Below are positions 1-14,300 of a stretch of 64,000 nt of DNA, one piece after another. The translations under genes were made by a program, and so were the position numbers. Positions within the stretch are counted from its first letter, which is position 1; every line of letters starts with the position of its first letter. Source of the stretch: Linnemannia schmuckeri (Eukaryota; Mortierellomycota; Mortierellomycetes; Mortierellales; Mortierellaceae); contig JANATG010000012.1 of assembly GCA_029449235.1 (NCBI GenBank), positions 1,860,001 to 1,924,000 on the forward strand, written 5' to 3'. The notes under the pieces were generated by a model, which saw only the letters and a program-made list of their open reading frames with translations, had not been told where the DNA came from and ran no database searches.

Positions 1-501
1 CATGTTACAGAGGGTAGGGGGGGGAGGATGAAATAAATTAAAATGATCTCGAAACGAAACAATAAATTACCGACATGCAGCTAAGCAGACGTAAAGCAGG
101 TCAGGGTGCGCCTTCTTGATTGTTAGCGTGTGCGTCCTTGCCTTGATTGTTGATTATTTGAGTGTGTCAGATCAGAAAATTCAACGAAATTCAACGAACG
201 GTAAAGAGTAATTTGTGATTGTTTGCGTCCACACACACAATAAGGTCAGAAAGAATACAAAAAGGAAAAGGGAGAAAAGGGAAGGTGATGCTAATGGCGC
301 GGAAAATTGGACTGTTGACTGTGACAGTGCAAGCAGTGAGAAAAGGAAGACAAGGATGAAGGAAAAAGAACGTGGCTGGCTAAGAGAAAGAGAAGAAGGG
401 GAAAGGAAAGGAAAACAGACAGAGAGAAGGAAGGCTGGGCCGGCTAGAATGCCAGGGAAAGAAGGGAGATGGAGGGGGAGAGAGAAAGTAGCGTAAAAGT
501 G

Positions 502-538
<37 letters not shown>

Positions 539-2911
539 AGAAAGAGAGAGAGAAAAAAAGAAACAAAGAAAAGAGCAACAAAACTCCCTCTTTCTCTCCC
601 TCTCATTTTCATAAGAGAGAAAGTGCGAAAATCGCTACTCCTGACCGGATTTTCACTCATAGGTGGACAACTGGATTGTCACTCCCGGCCATCGAGAGAA
701 TTACACCGACAGCATGGGATTAACGTGGTGAAAGTTAGAAGAGTGGTGACAACAACATAAACATACCCTGTTCAGGGTACCAACTGGACGATGCGATTCC
801 TTCCTGTCACACAATTTAATCAAATTGCACCCTCGATGCCAGTGGACGAATGACCTTCCGCCGAAGGGAATAAACAAACTTCTTTGTCTCTTTCTTACCA
901 TGTCTCTGTCTTGTCTCGCTAAACACTCACGGACAAACTGAATAGACTGGGGTCAACAACTGAATGGGAAAGAGGGGAACCTTGAACCATCAATCCTAGC
1001 ATCACCCCTTATTGCCTTCTTGTTGTTTGAAAGAGTACGTACATATCCATTACTAACATGACATTGTTCCCTCAACCTTCTCCAGCTGCTCTCTGGTCCA
1101 GTACGGTGCACTTTTGGTTTACATAACGATACTGAGCAGGCAAGAAGAGAGCCTTACCCTGGTCTGTGTGTCACTCACTGTATTATGTATATCATACCCA
1201 TCCATCACTGCTCTCAATATTTATGTCACTCTCTGGTCTCCTGCTTTTCGCTTTTTTTTTTTATTTTTTTTATTTTTTTTATTTTTTTTTATTCACCATC
1301 AAAACGATGAATAGGGAATAACAAAAAAAAGGCATTCAGTCACCAGGACCTCATCATCTTTCTTAGGTCTGTCTTGACCACACCAAGCAAGAATGAGACA
1401 CCAAAAGAACACCAGCGCCCTCACCTCATCTTGTCAGCAACATGCCAATAAAGTTAAATTTTTCAAATTACAAGAGGATGGGTTGATGAGGCGGTCATAA
1501 CAAAAAGACCACTTCCGTTTTTCGATCTCAGGCACAACAGACAAATTATTGCCCATTTCAACTTGAAACACGGAGTAGGGAACACACCTCATTCTCACAA
1601 CGCTATGAGGATTGTGTATAGGGTATGAAAGGGCATGCACTGGACATGCATAGGAACAGGACAAGGGTATATAATGAAGTCTACTGACTCATTCCCGCTG
1701 TTCCATCGCAATTATGACCCGCATATTATGCAAAGTAATAACAACGAGGTACAAATGTCCATGGGTCGTCGTCGGTAATCCTGATTCTGACACTACCGAT
1801 CAAGTGGCAACGTGCCCTTCCTCTGTGATCTCATTTTTTGATTTCTATAACTTGTTGTCATAGATGCTTCCCGTTCATCTGTTTAAGGTGCCCATAGATC
1901 TTACCATGACCCTCCCGAACTCATCGTCAAAATAATCAAGATAATTGGTAAAGTGAAAAGAGAGGGCTAGCAGGCAAGAAGAGACAGAGTAGATGCAGGT
2001 ACCTTCATCCCTATCTCCCGCACCCTTTACAGTTTCTTCTAGATTTACTCCTCAGTGCAATGCTAGTGATTTTAGACTAGATCGTTGCAGCCGCTTTGTC
2101 CTTTTTCTTCATGTCAAAGCAACTAGTAGCGATAGGCAGACATATAGACCATGTTCTCGACTTAGTCGCAAAACACTCATAGTCGTAGTATCCGTTAGTC
2201 CTCTCTGAGAGCCCCTTACTTTGCACATTGTTGGACATCTTGTTTCCTTTTTCTTACCAGCTCCCAGCATTTTTTGCTCACAGCTCCTCGTTATCTGTTT
2301 TATCTCTCACTCACTCTCTCCCCTCTTTCTCCCCCTGTACTAGCTTCTTTGTGCAGTCGATCCTTGACCATTTCCAGGAACAACAACTACCTACTTCGGT
2401 CACTTAATTGAATTTCTTCGCTTGTCAGCAACATTCTTCCTTCTCCCTCTCCCGTACCCATGTCTTTAGCGGTATCCCTCTCTTTCCCGCCCTCCATGCC
2501 TCGTGTCCTCCTTCCCGATTCATTTGTGATCAAAAAATCAAAAATCAATTTAACAGCCGAGTCCTCCCATTGGCCCAATTTTTCAGGTACCAATTAACAG
2601 CGAGAGAAATGGACTAGACGATGCTGCAGGTCCTTGATTCATGTCATGTAGTCTATGTAGGCGGGAAGGAGAGGTTGGATGGGCAAAATCGACTAAGATA
2701 ATGAAGGCGCCAACTTCCAAGTGTGGACATGCGAGAGATAAAATGCGGTGGGTCACCCGCCTAAACATGAGAAAGTGACAGTTACAAGTTGACCTGAACT
2801 AATTAGCAAGCATAGGCAACTATGAATGTGGGCTAAAGAAAAGACGTGTATGTATTGTAGATACCCATACAGAACTAGCAAAAGGTTTGATGTTGGCGTC
2901 GAAAAGAGGGG
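1..2911. other. Gene-free stretch at left edge
   Basis: No coding region with conserved features is visible on either strand. The stretch holds purine-rich low-complexity DNA (about 240-620), a long A tract (about 502-535) and T-rich runs near 1250-1290. Open frames here are short and low in complexity. Confidence 0.5.
502..535. repeat. Poly-A tract inside purine-rich DNA
   Basis: A run of about 34 A, followed by GA-rich simple sequence up to about 570. It could be the tail of an old retroposed element, but no element body is recognisable next to it. Confidence 0.8.
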
Positions 2912-4592
2912 TCAGATGCAGCCAGCTTGGGGGATGAAGTAGACGAGCGTCGCATTGTCCGTGTCTCGCATGTACACCATAAACAGGATCGACTGATTGT
3001 CCAGCAAACCTACACACAGACACCAATCAGCATAATAAAGAAGTTGTGAGCAGATCCTGTCTCTCCTTTCTCCTTCCTTCTCCTTAGTCCCCTCTTCTTT
3101 CGTTCATTCGCCCTTTGCTGATAAAAAAAAACAAACAAAAGAGACAAGATACTTACTGCAGATGACGTTTTGAGGCCGGACATTCTGGCTCTGAAGAACA
3201 CGCTGCAGATCCGAAACTCGGATCATGACACTGTCAAACTTGCCCGGTCGATTGATTGTCCTGTCGGCCTTCAACTCATCCCGCTTACTGTTATACGTCC
3301 CATCAGCATTCCTCTGAGGTGCCTCAGCTAGAGGAGGGTTGAAGAGGTTCGAAAACCGGGTCTCGACCTGTGCTTTCTCTGCTTCTCCATACCGCCTCAT
3401 AATCTGCTCAGTCGCGCTGGGCTCATTACCACCACCACCGCCTCGACGTGATCCAGAAGACGATGCATGTGCTTGAGGAGGAGTTAAGGAAGGGACATCG
3501 CGATCATCAAGGATATCTCCATTCGAGGTTGTAAAGACCATATCCCCCTGCAGGTTGGCAGATATGACTACATAGTCACAGAGGCCCTTGTAACTTGACA
3601 GCATGTTCCGGAGTCGATCCAATTGTGGAGGCATGATGTATACGTCTGGATCGTCGATGCCAGGTTCGTCGAATGCATGTGTGTCTTCTGCTCCAGAAGT
3701 TGTCAGGATCTTGAGGATGGGAATATCCATCGTAATCGGCCTAGCATTTCCCAAATGATCCTACTCATTCCATTGTTGCATTCACGCTTATGTTAACATT
3801 GTCTTCTTGGATGCATCATAATATGATAGTACGCAATGGGTAAGGAAGAAGAAGTACCTCGGTGGTGACGACGAAGGTGAGGTACGGGTCGGCAGTGCGA
3901 CCGGTCATGCGCATGGTGACAGAGGACGAGTTGGTGGCAGACTTCATTGCCAAGAGCAGATCCTCTGCCCTCAGCTCGATGTTGATCTCGTCATTCGAGT
4001 TTGAGTGGATCTGATATCCATAGAACAAAGTGCCCTAGTATGGTAGATAGTTTACGAAATAACGATCATTGTCAGCAATCCGATTAGTTGTAGTTGTCGC
4101 GAGTGGCAGTCATACCAGATTATGTAAGTTGTTCAGTTACCGCCGGGAGTCGTCTGAGGTGGGCAGGAGAGAGGGAGAATACGCGGAGCAATAGAAATAT
4201 AAGGCAGCTGGTTAGTGTCCATGTATCCGAAAATCTACGCCCGACCGATCCCCCATCAGCAACAACGTAGAATCCTCAGACGAGGAACTTACGACCAGCA
4301 CTGGAGTCCGCCTCCTCCTTCGCTAGGGTCATCACCAATACCGTGGTTGGCGCCAAAGGCGACAAAATCCTTGGAGAACTTGATGTACAATGACTTGCCG
4401 ACCTTCTCTACCGCTTGTGCCAGCTCTAGTTATTCACAACCACAGAGAAGTGTTTTTCGGTGAGTGTAGGGTGCTGCTTTGTCCCGACAAGAAGGGACGA
4501 CAGTTTCTTAAAAGAGGTGGTCAAGAGCAAAGCCATGTCATGTTCGTACTGAAGAAGAGGAGGTTGCGTTGAATGGTCGCCTTCAGTCTCAT
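2912..4592 (-). CDS. HUS1: HUS1, 9-1-1 DNA-damage checkpoint clamp subunit
   Basis: Hus1 is a PCNA-like subunit of the Rad9-Rad1-Hus1 clamp, loaded at DNA damage to activate the ATR/Mec1 checkpoint in the nucleus. Six exons fit: 4550-4592, 4293-4425, 4141-4153, 3858-4034, 3157-3760 and 2912-3009, giving 355 aa. The N-terminus (MRLKATIQ, then EKVGKSLYIKFS) aligns with fission yeast Hus1. The 13-nt exon supplies the stretch between QCWS and GTLFYGYQI, and the Hus1 landmarks MDIPILKIL and VYFIPQAGCI follow. The product is longer than human or S. pombe Hus1 (about 280-290 aa) because of a Ser/Gly/Pro-rich insert of about 70 residues in the second half, encoded near 3290-3530. The start is the first ATG giving a Hus1-type N-terminus. 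The gene is divergent from the aminopeptidase gene. The family call is firm; the first two splice sites rest on phase and conservation. Confidence 0.9.
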
Positions 4593-7500
4593 GTGTGTAT
4601 GTTTATCGAAATCACCGAGGAAGGATTGTTGTTCGAATGAAAAGTAGTAATGTTCGAAGTGTGAAGAACGATTGAGACTAAGTGAGGGAAGTGGGCTGTG
4701 TTGTGTCGAGTTGTGGGTTGAAGAGGATGTGATGGCAAGTGAGACGATGTGGCAGAGTAAAAGTAAGAAAAGCGTAATGTAAGAGGAACGAGGAGCGATG
4801 GCAAACGTTGGTGGCAAAAGGCAACCGCGTTTTGTCTCCTTCCTTCTTGAGCTTTGAGAGCAACAGGCAAACAAGCGACCATGATTAATTCGAGGTGCAC
4901 GTGAACCATATCTTAACAGTCTCAGACCCCACTTTTCAAGTCTCCATGTTAAGTATCAGGCCAGAAGTGAATAGCTGCAACATAGAATTTTACTTGCTTC
5001 GTGAGTCGCGTCCTTCGATTGCACCCTCTTTGTCAACCATCTGACCATCTGACAGTCCGAGAATCCGACGCCGCATCTTTTTGTTGTTGTTGGTGGTCCC
5101 TAACTTTCTTTTTTCTCTTCACTCTCACAGTTGTTTAAGCGTTTTTGACGTAAGAGCAGGGGTCGGCAAAGAAAACTCGGATGGACTCCATTTTTGTTCA
5201 CCAAAAAAAACAACCTCATATCCTGAATCGCTACCCATTGTGATGGCGACAACAAATAAGCCGTGTGCCCTAGCTTCATATTCAATCCTCCATTTAGCCT
5301 CTTTTCCTCCCTTGTCTCCTTCGTGCGAAGGCTCGGGCGTTTGCGTGTTGTATGACTCTTCACTTGGTGTTACGCCACCCACTGTATGGGCTTGGCCTCA
5401 CCTCCATCACAATCAGATAGCCCCCTGTCTTTTTCTTCAACTCTACTTCCGCGGCGTATCGTTGTACAATGATGGCAATGATGGCCATGTTTTTAGTTTG
5501 TTTATTTGTTCACCGAAAATAGGGAGAGAATGGGAAGAAAGGAAGTGGAAGATGGAGAGAGAGAGGCAAAGTCGAAGAGAGAAAAGTGAGTGTCCCTTGG
5601 CAAATACTCCATCAGCGTTCATTTTGTGTTGTTTGTTTGTATGTTTTTGTTTTGTTTATGGAGTGCGCCATTATCATGTGCGTTTTGAAAACATACAAGG
5701 CTGCAGTCAATGGGAAGAACAATTGTTCACGGCAAACAGCGAATAACATATCATTGCTCTCCTCTACCCATCACCCTCCGTCCTCCCCTTCATCCCCCGC
5801 CAACTTTGGATCGGTCTTGATTTTGTGGGCTTTGTGGGAGAGAGTTCATGGGAATGCGGCACAATAACAAACAGATTTGCATATTCAGCGGGTAAAAAAA
5901 GAGGGAAACATGAAGAACTCATGGCAGACAAGCAAACAGTGCGAGGAAGATGCAGATCAAATCGAGACGGACTTGCTTGTGAAGAAGGAGAGCAAAGGAG
6001 CATGGGAGCAGACAGTAATTGAGAAGAGAGGAGAAGAGTTGCAGCGTGGGTTGGTAACCAAGATGCAAAGGGCAAGAGGAACAAGGGGAACAAGGGGCGC
6101 AATGCGTGAAGAAAAATACTGGATCGATCGGCTACCAGGGGAAGGGGAAGGAAGGGATGAGGGTGAGAATAAGAAACGGTAAGCATCCAATCTGGGAACT
6201 CGACCAAGTAAATTAGCTAACAAGCATGGGTATGGATGCTGTCCTCCATGCCATTGGTAGTTGTTTGACATGATTTTGCAGGTCCTATTTTTTTTGAAGT
6301 CATTAGTTGCTGGCTGTGCCTGAAAAAGAGTGTTCTTTCGTACCACCAAAGGGCAGAGAGAAAGAGAATGAACAAACGAGGAGGATCACTCTCAATTGTT
6401 GTGTACATTTTCTCAAACATGGAAGAGGGGCGAGCGATAAAGGGTAAGAGCTCACACATAATACATAGACAGAGAGCAAACAAAAAGATCATGAGAGACC
6501 AGGGGAAAGGAGACAGGGGAAAAGAAGCAATGAGGGAAGGATGGAGGATGTGTTTCCTTGTGGGACAGATTCGTGGAAAGCACAAGTACCATACTGCACA
6601 CAAAACAATGGATATGTGTGCGTGGCAAACTTGTCGCTTAGGCGCAGACACGAGGAGGAAGGTTTGTTTATTCATTCATTCATTCAGTCGTTTCCAAGAG
6701 TATTGCATTGACTAATAAAGAAAAGAAAATGAAAGGCACAGGGTAGGAGAGCTAAGGAACGGTAGGATGACGACGATGAGAGTGAATGGTGCGCATTCAT
6801 TCACTCAATTCACACTCACCTCCCCGTTGTTGCTTATCCACTCCAAAAGGGTAAATTGATCAGGCCTTTCCAAGTGCTGGCTTCTGTTCAATTGATTGAA
6901 TCATGATGGGCTATCGACAAGAAAAAGTCAAGGAAAAAGTCCAACGACCGAGACTGAGATGTGAGTCTGGGACCACTGCCGTTTTTTTTGCACCTTTTTT
7001 CTTTTTCTATTTGCCTCTTTTTTTTTCGCGTGTGCACCAACTCCGCTCAAGCCTGGTTCATTTCCCTTTTAAGTTCTCCTCTTTCTCTTCAATCATCATC
7101 ACCATCAGCACACCAACAGAACACAAACAAATCGAAGAAGAACAGCGAAGAAAAGGAGGAAAGGAAAATGGGAACCCGAAAACGGCTATTCGCCCATTTT
7201 TCTCTCCCTTTTTTTCGATTCGATTCAAAAATTCACGATTCGATTCAATTGCTTTCTTTTCTTTTTTTCTCACTCGGTGATTTTGAAGGGGGTTGATTTG
7301 CTCGGATGTACAAAATAAAGGGGTGCACACCTTTTGGTTTGTCATTCAACTCTCGTTCTGACAATGGATGGAAGAAAAGAAAGAAGACAGAAAACCACAA
7401 CCACACAAGGGCAGAGCAGAGCGATAGGGGATAGGATGAGGATGACATACTGATAGAGAGGAGGGACTGAGTTAATGGCGAAGCTACGCGTAGAGACAAA

Positions 7501-8361
7501 AAAAAGAGAGATGAGATGAAGAAGTAAAGAGAGCAGCAGTTAAAATGAAAATGAATTATGAAAAGAACGAGAGTATGCATTGGGCAAGTGTTGATACGGG
7601 AGTGATAGGGTGGGATGGAGTGGGTTATTGTGTCTGTGAACCAGAGATAACTACCAATCAATGCTCCAGTGAGGGGCACCATCTGCAGAACCCCACTTTT
7701 CACCACAATCATCTACGAACGGATGTTGAATGCAGGTGTATGAGTGTGTCTTTGATAATAATTAGGTATTAGCTTTGGGTGCTACCGTCGCCAAGGTACC
7801 TCACCGGTTAACTGACTGTCGGTAGAACCCTTTTGCAGGTTCAGGTTCAGACACCCTGCTGGTGGTGGAAATAATTTTTTTTTAGGGTTTTCTTTGTACC
7901 CTTCTTCCGTTCACCTCTCTTCTCTTCTTTCATGCCTCTCTTCTTTTCTCTCTCCTCTCTCTTTCTCTGTCTCTCTCTCGCTCCCTTCCACTTCCATTTC
8001 CTTTCCATTGCTTTCATTTCTTTTTCTTTCGTTCTTTCTTACTTTCGTTCTTTTGTCCTTCTTCCCTTCAGCTATACTCACTCTCGCATCGTATCATATT
8101 CATATTATTTTTACTTCATCATCACTCACACATCCGCTTTTGCGCACTTTTTATCACTCACTTTCTCACCTGCACCCTCTTGCACATACACCACCACTCC
8201 CCACTCCTTTCTCTCTTTGCTTCCTATCAACAATCAACCTTGCCCTCACCTCCTCCTCTCCGTCCCCCACCCGCAACGAGGCTTGCGACTGACGATCGTG
8301 TCTTCCTTTCGTTTCCCTTCTTCCCACTCTCGCACCACCTCCCTAACTTCATCCATCTGCC
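4593..8361. other. Intergenic region between HUS1 and the aminopeptidase gene
   Basis: About 3.8 kb between two divergent genes, with many overlapping open frames of biased composition but none with a conserved domain or convincing splice pattern. From 7880 to 8340 the + strand is strongly CT-rich, which is the usual leader composition in this window and probably belongs to the aminopeptidase promoter and 5' UTR. Confidence 0.5.
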
Positions 8362-11300
8362 ATGACGGTACCCAAGCGACCTTCCATGACTCTCCAGCGG
8401 TCCATCATCCCCATCCACTACAGACTCAAGATCGTTCCCTGTCCTGTCAACTTTTCCTTCCTAGGCGAGTGCTCCATCGAGTAAGACTTTTGTCACTATG
8501 TCTGTCGTCACTCCCTCTATGTCCATTCTCCCGGCAAATACATACTCCCTTCTTTTATTTGCCACCATCTCCACCACCAAGAAACAACCACAGCAACACA
8601 CCCGGACAGACAACTTCTCCACGTCGACCTTCTTCCGTTGTCCTTCCCGCCCTCGCCCACAGTCGTTTTTCATATTTTGGACCTCAGCTGGACGTAGCAA
8701 AAAGAAAAGGGAAACGGATGAACATTTAGCAACCAGCATGACAACAAACACACATTAGACAACCAGTACTTGGGCAGCGATCGGGATCTCCTTATCATTT
8801 TTTTGCAAGAACATCCTCACCTCGTTCTTCATTGCGTGTCCCACCACAACAACACCTTCTTCCTACACTCGATCCTAATTGTTCTCAAAATTCTTGAAAT
8901 CTCACCAACACAGTTTTTGGCCTGATCTATTTTCCTTTCTCTACATACCTTTGTCACTTATTTCTGACAACTCGTTAATTATTATTATTTTGTTTTTCTG
9001 TGGGGTTTGGTGGAATAGGATTTGTATCGCCGAGCCAACATTTGGCATCACATTGAATGCAAAGGAACTCAACATCCAGACAGCCACAGCTAGGGATCAC
9101 CTTTTGAATGGATACAGGTAATTGGCATTGAATTTGCGATTGGCATTAGCATTGGCGCGGAAGCTAGTAGCTGCCTTAGGATACAAACGACCCATTTCCG
9201 CTACCTTTTTGTGATTTTTCATGTTTATGTTCATGCTTGTTCATTGTTGTTGACAAGAGGGTGTGATGGGAAGTGTCGTTGCGTTCAAACGAAATGTGTG
9301 TATGTTTGTGTGCATGTCACCCGAGATTGGACCAACTGATAGACAGGAACAAACACGGAGGGTGAAAAAAGAACACACGCACTCAGGGAAAAGGAGGTAA
9401 GAGGGAATAAAAAAATACGACAGGGGAACACAAAGGCACAGTCGAAAGAGAACAAGGCAAACGAAAAGAGAGGGACAACGCACAGGGAGGAGAGGAAGTA
9501 GAGGACCAAGCCCACTTCAAAGCCCACGTCAAAGCCCAATAACCCTTTCAGGGAACAAACACACACACATAATCGCAGAGATACCTTCATATCGAATGCC
9601 GCTTTACACTTACATACACTCACACTCATACTCAAACACGCAACAAACAACTCTACGCGTGATTCAGTACATGACAACATCAAAAAGCGGAAGCAACATC
9701 AGTTCGTTATTTTTATTCTTTACTGTTCCAACAAGCAATAATAACCTATCGGCTACTCACCAATGAATCAATAACAGAAAAGAGAGCGGTAAAAAATATG
9801 GACTGTGTGAAAGGTGCTAAATACAAAGAGACGGAGGGTGTCAAGGCTAGATGGATGAAGATGTGATAATAATATCATCGGATCACATTCACTCCAACTA
9901 AGAACGCGCACTGGCAGGATAACACAAATACAAACAAAACGCACTCACCTACCTCCACATGGACAACAAGACGATCTCATTTTTCTCATGTTACTCATGT
10001 TCATATAAAGAAAAGAGGAAGGATGTGTTTGCACAAGAGGACATGCCACGATTCCTTGTTTCTGGGAGAGAGAGGAAGATAAGGCGCACTGTGGCAAAAA
10101 AACAAGAGGAAAAATACGCGCAAACAACGCGGGTAAACATCGACACATAGACAAAAATAACAACTCACAACGATGTGCATAGCCGGTCTTTTCTCACACA
10201 CATTAGTATCTTTCCATGTACTTTTTTCATAGTGTCACCGCAACGAGTGTGAGCTACAATGTTGAAGAGGAGACCATCACCCTCGAGTTCCCTCAAGTCC
10301 TCCATGTAGGCTCCTCCTGGATCCTCGACATTACATATATCGGTCTCGTCAACGACAAGCTCAACGGCTTTTACCGGTCCGTCTACACCGACGCCGACAA
10401 CAACGTTCAGTAAGTCCAGACCCTCCGTTGTTTTGCTTTTTTTTTTTTTTTTTTTTTCTTTCGTTTTCTACATTTACACATTGCTTTAGATGAACCTTCC
10501 TGGCAATTCTGGAAAATAGTTTTTTTCTTCTCCAATGTGCTCCTCTTCCTCCCCCACCAAGTTTATACTTAATTGCTCTCTTTTTTTGGGACATGCTTAA
10601 TTTATTTGCCCATCATTTTTTCCTTCTCGTTTTTCTCTTGCATAGTCAATTGACGACAACGCAATTCCAGTCTACGCATGCCCGACGCGCCTTTCCATGT
10701 TGGGATGAGGTAACGTACAGCGTAACATCAATAGCACAGCGCCGAGAACCTTCCCGGCATCGCATCTCTGCATTTTTTTTTTGTTGCATATCTGAATCTT
10801 CGAATTTTTTTGCTGGTGCTCAGCAATTTTTTCTCTCTTTCTTGTGAGCATGGATGAGTGAGCCATCTATAATTTTGTCCGCCTGCTGTTCATTGGACTG
10901 ATAGATCTTCTTCCTTCCCATGACTTCTAGCCTGCCATCAAAGCAACCTTTTCGCTGATTCTGGTAGCTCCTCAGGGCATGACGTGTCTATCTAACATGA
11001 GCGTACAGTCAACCACATTGCTTGAGAACGGGATGCAGGAAGTGACGTTTTTGAAGACTCCCATTATGGCCACCTACGTAAGTGCTTTTTCTTGCCGTTT
11101 CTATAATCAATGCCAAGTAATTTAAAGGACTAGAACATGCAGCTAATATTAATATTTTTTTTTGCCTGTCTCGTCCTTTTTCATAATTAGCTACTGGCAT
11201 GGATGATTGGAGATTTTGATTACATCGAGGCGTATACTTCTGGCGAATTCAATGGCGAGCGCATACCGTGCCGCGTTTACACTCCTGTTGGTCTTGCTGA

Positions 11301-14300
11301 TCAAGGTCACTACTCTCTCGATCTTGCCGTCAAGGTAACTACTCTCACGCTTGTTCTATAAGTACGTCGTTGCAATGTGTGTTTGATACGAAAGGCTAAC
11401 TTACTTTGCGTCCATGTTTACTTTTTGTAATAGTCGGTCGAATATTTCTCGCGATTATTCAATATACCTTATCCGTTGCCTAAGCTGGACTTGGTGGCGG
11501 TGCCCGACTTTGCGCCTGGTGCGATGGAGAACTGGGGCCTAATCACCTTCAGGACATATGCACTCTTGATCGAGGAATACGGATCCCAGGAACGCCGACA
11601 TGAAATTGCAGCAACAGTGATTCACGAAATCTCTCACCAAGTAACTATGTGCCCATTTCCGCGTTTTTTTTAGCCAGACTGAAGTTTGTATCGCTGCATC
11701 ATGTATATTAATTTAATTTTACGTTTATTTTTACTTTTTTTCGATAGTGGTTTGGAAACTTAGTGACAATGGAGTGGTGGTCTGACTTATGGCTGTTTGA
11801 GGGATTCGCGACACATCTGGCGTACATTGTCGTGGATGAGCTGTTCCCTGGCTGGGACATCTGGTCAGAGTTTGTCAAGCGGATTCAGGAAGTCCTCAAA
11901 CACGACTCTTTGCGGACATCTCACCCCGTCGAAGTCGGTGTCGCCAACCCAAGTGAGATTACCCAGATCTTTGACGAAGTCAGTTATATGAAGGGAGCCT
12001 CTGTTTTGCGAATGCTCAGTGCCTGGTTGGGTCAGGATCAGCTGTTGCTCGGCCTCCGAAAGTTTATTCACAAGTATATGTGGAGTAACGCTAACACCGA
12101 GGATCTTTGGGTCACCTTGGCCGAAGAGTCAAAGTTGGATGTTCCTGGATTCATGCGCAAATGGACTCGTCAGACCGGGGTAAGTTGTAAATGCTGAGTA
12201 TGAATCACGCGTGGAGATGCTTCAGCCTGATGACATGTAATTCTAACTCAATTTCTCCTCTCTTTTACACTTGATGTTTTAGTACCCTGTGTTATCGATT
12301 ACAGAGCTAGATGAATCAACAATCTTGGTGCGTCAGAACTTGTTCTTGTCGACAGGAGATGTCCGAGAGGAAGAAGACCATATCATTTGGCCTGTACCCT
12401 TGGGACTCGTCACTGCATCGGACTCAACGCCCCGCAATATCATGATGGACACTAAAGAGCTGGTTTTGAAGGTGGACACAACACAGTGGTACAAGTTCAA
12501 TATGGGTCAGACAGGATTCTATAGAGTGTCCTATCCACCCAAGACTTTGGCACTCCTCGGACAGACTTTTGGCACGGAACAACTGAATGCAGCTAACAGA
12601 GTCGGACTTTTGACCGATGCTGCTGCACTGGTTGCCAGTGGAAATGCGCCCACTAGTAGTTTCTTGACTCTCCTCAAGTACTTTGAAGACGAAGAGAACT
12701 ACATGTAAGTCATTTTATTCTCTTAGTTGTTGTCATGGAAACCTTTGTTTCAAATGCGTCCTGTAAATGTAAGCTGACGAACCGTATTCTTAACTTGTAA
12801 TATGTAGGGTTTGGGCGGAGGTGTCTTTGAGATTGCAGGAGCTTTTGTCGGTCTGGCTAGAGCAGCCTACGCCGATCATGAATGGCTTGAAAGAAGTTCA
12901 GAGACGCCTGTTCACCAAGATTGTCAAGCGTCTTGGATGGGAGTTCCCTGAAGGCGAGGATCCTGCGACTGTCAACCTGCGTGCTGTCGCCATCCGTTTT
13001 GCAGGAAGAGCCGGCGACCCAGAGTAAGTTCCCTCGTCTTACTGTCATGAGGTCTGATGCAGGATGCGCCGAAAAGAACATCGACTCACCACTGTTGTTA
13101 TATCCTGCCCTTCTAATAGGATTGTTGCGGAAGCACGAAGACGGTTTACGGCGTTTATGAAGCACCGGGATGTGGCTGCGCTACCACCAGATTTGCGATT
13201 CCCCGTCTTTGAGATTGTTCTCAGGACGACTCAGGGAGTGGATGAGTACGAGGACATTGTCAACTATTACCGCGAGACATATATACCTGGCGAGAAGGTG
13301 GTGGCTCTGTCAGTGCTTGGATATGGAAGCTCGCTGGAGTTGGTGCGGAGGACACTGGCGTTTGCCATGTCGCGTGAAGTCCGTACTCAGGATATCCTCA
13401 GTGCGATTGCAACGTTGCGCTCATCGGTGGTAGGTCGTGCTGAGCTGTGGAACTTTATGCGTCACCACTGGGATGTCCTTTATGAGCGCCATTGCGATGA
13501 TATTGGGTTCTTGGACTACTTTGTATTGCTTAGTATCGAGTCCTTTTCGACCCTGGAGAGATATCGCGAGGTGCAGGCCTTCTTTGCTAACAAGGACACG
13601 AGTGCGTACGACAGGATTCTTGCGACTTGTCTGGAGGGAATCCGCATGAACATTCTCTGGTTGGAACGTGATTGCAAGGATGTTGAGCAGTGGTTGAAGC
13701 TCAATGGCTACTTAACTATTGGCGCAGGCGCCGACGGTCTTGAGCGCCAGCACTTGTCAATGATGTCGTCGATCCAGGCGGGAGCTGTCAACGGGATGTA
13801 CGGTCATGAGCTGAGCGGCCACAGCCTTTCGTCCTTTACCGCCACCACTCCAACCACAACAAACACGACTGCGTCGTCGCCCATCAGTAACACCACCACC
13901 GCTTCGTTGGTCAACGGTGCAGGGTCAGTCAGCACGGCGACGCCAGCAGGATCGATATCGGGTGCATCATCTGGTGCATCTAGCCCCTCGAGTGGGCTTA
14001 AGTATCCACATGGTGGTATCTATAGCCAACACGCGACCCATGTGCGGTCGGAGGTGTATTTAGATGGAGTTGGCCAGGCATCGGAGGAGCAGGCTCAGCA
14101 GCTGTTGCAACTTCAGCGTGATCAGCAGCAGCACGAGTTGCGGTTACAGCAAGAGTACCAGCGTCAACTGCAGCTCCAGCAGCAGCAGATGCAACAGTAT
14201 GGGCACAGTCATGGTCACAGCCATAGTCATGGTCACGGCCACGGTCACGGCCATGGCCATAGCCACAGCCATAGGCAGTTCAACAGCCGGCCACCAGAGC

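Noticed and set aside
181..723. Long overlapping frames on both strands
   Set aside because: They are translations of purine/pyrimidine simple sequence and the A tract, with no start context or domain.
5081..5746. 221-codon frame on the + strand
   Set aside because: Composition is irregular, with no domain and no matching splice sites; several other frames are open over the same bases.
7780..7870. Possible tRNA because of a GGTTCAGACACC box
   Set aside because: No acceptor stem, D arm or anticodon arm could be paired around it.
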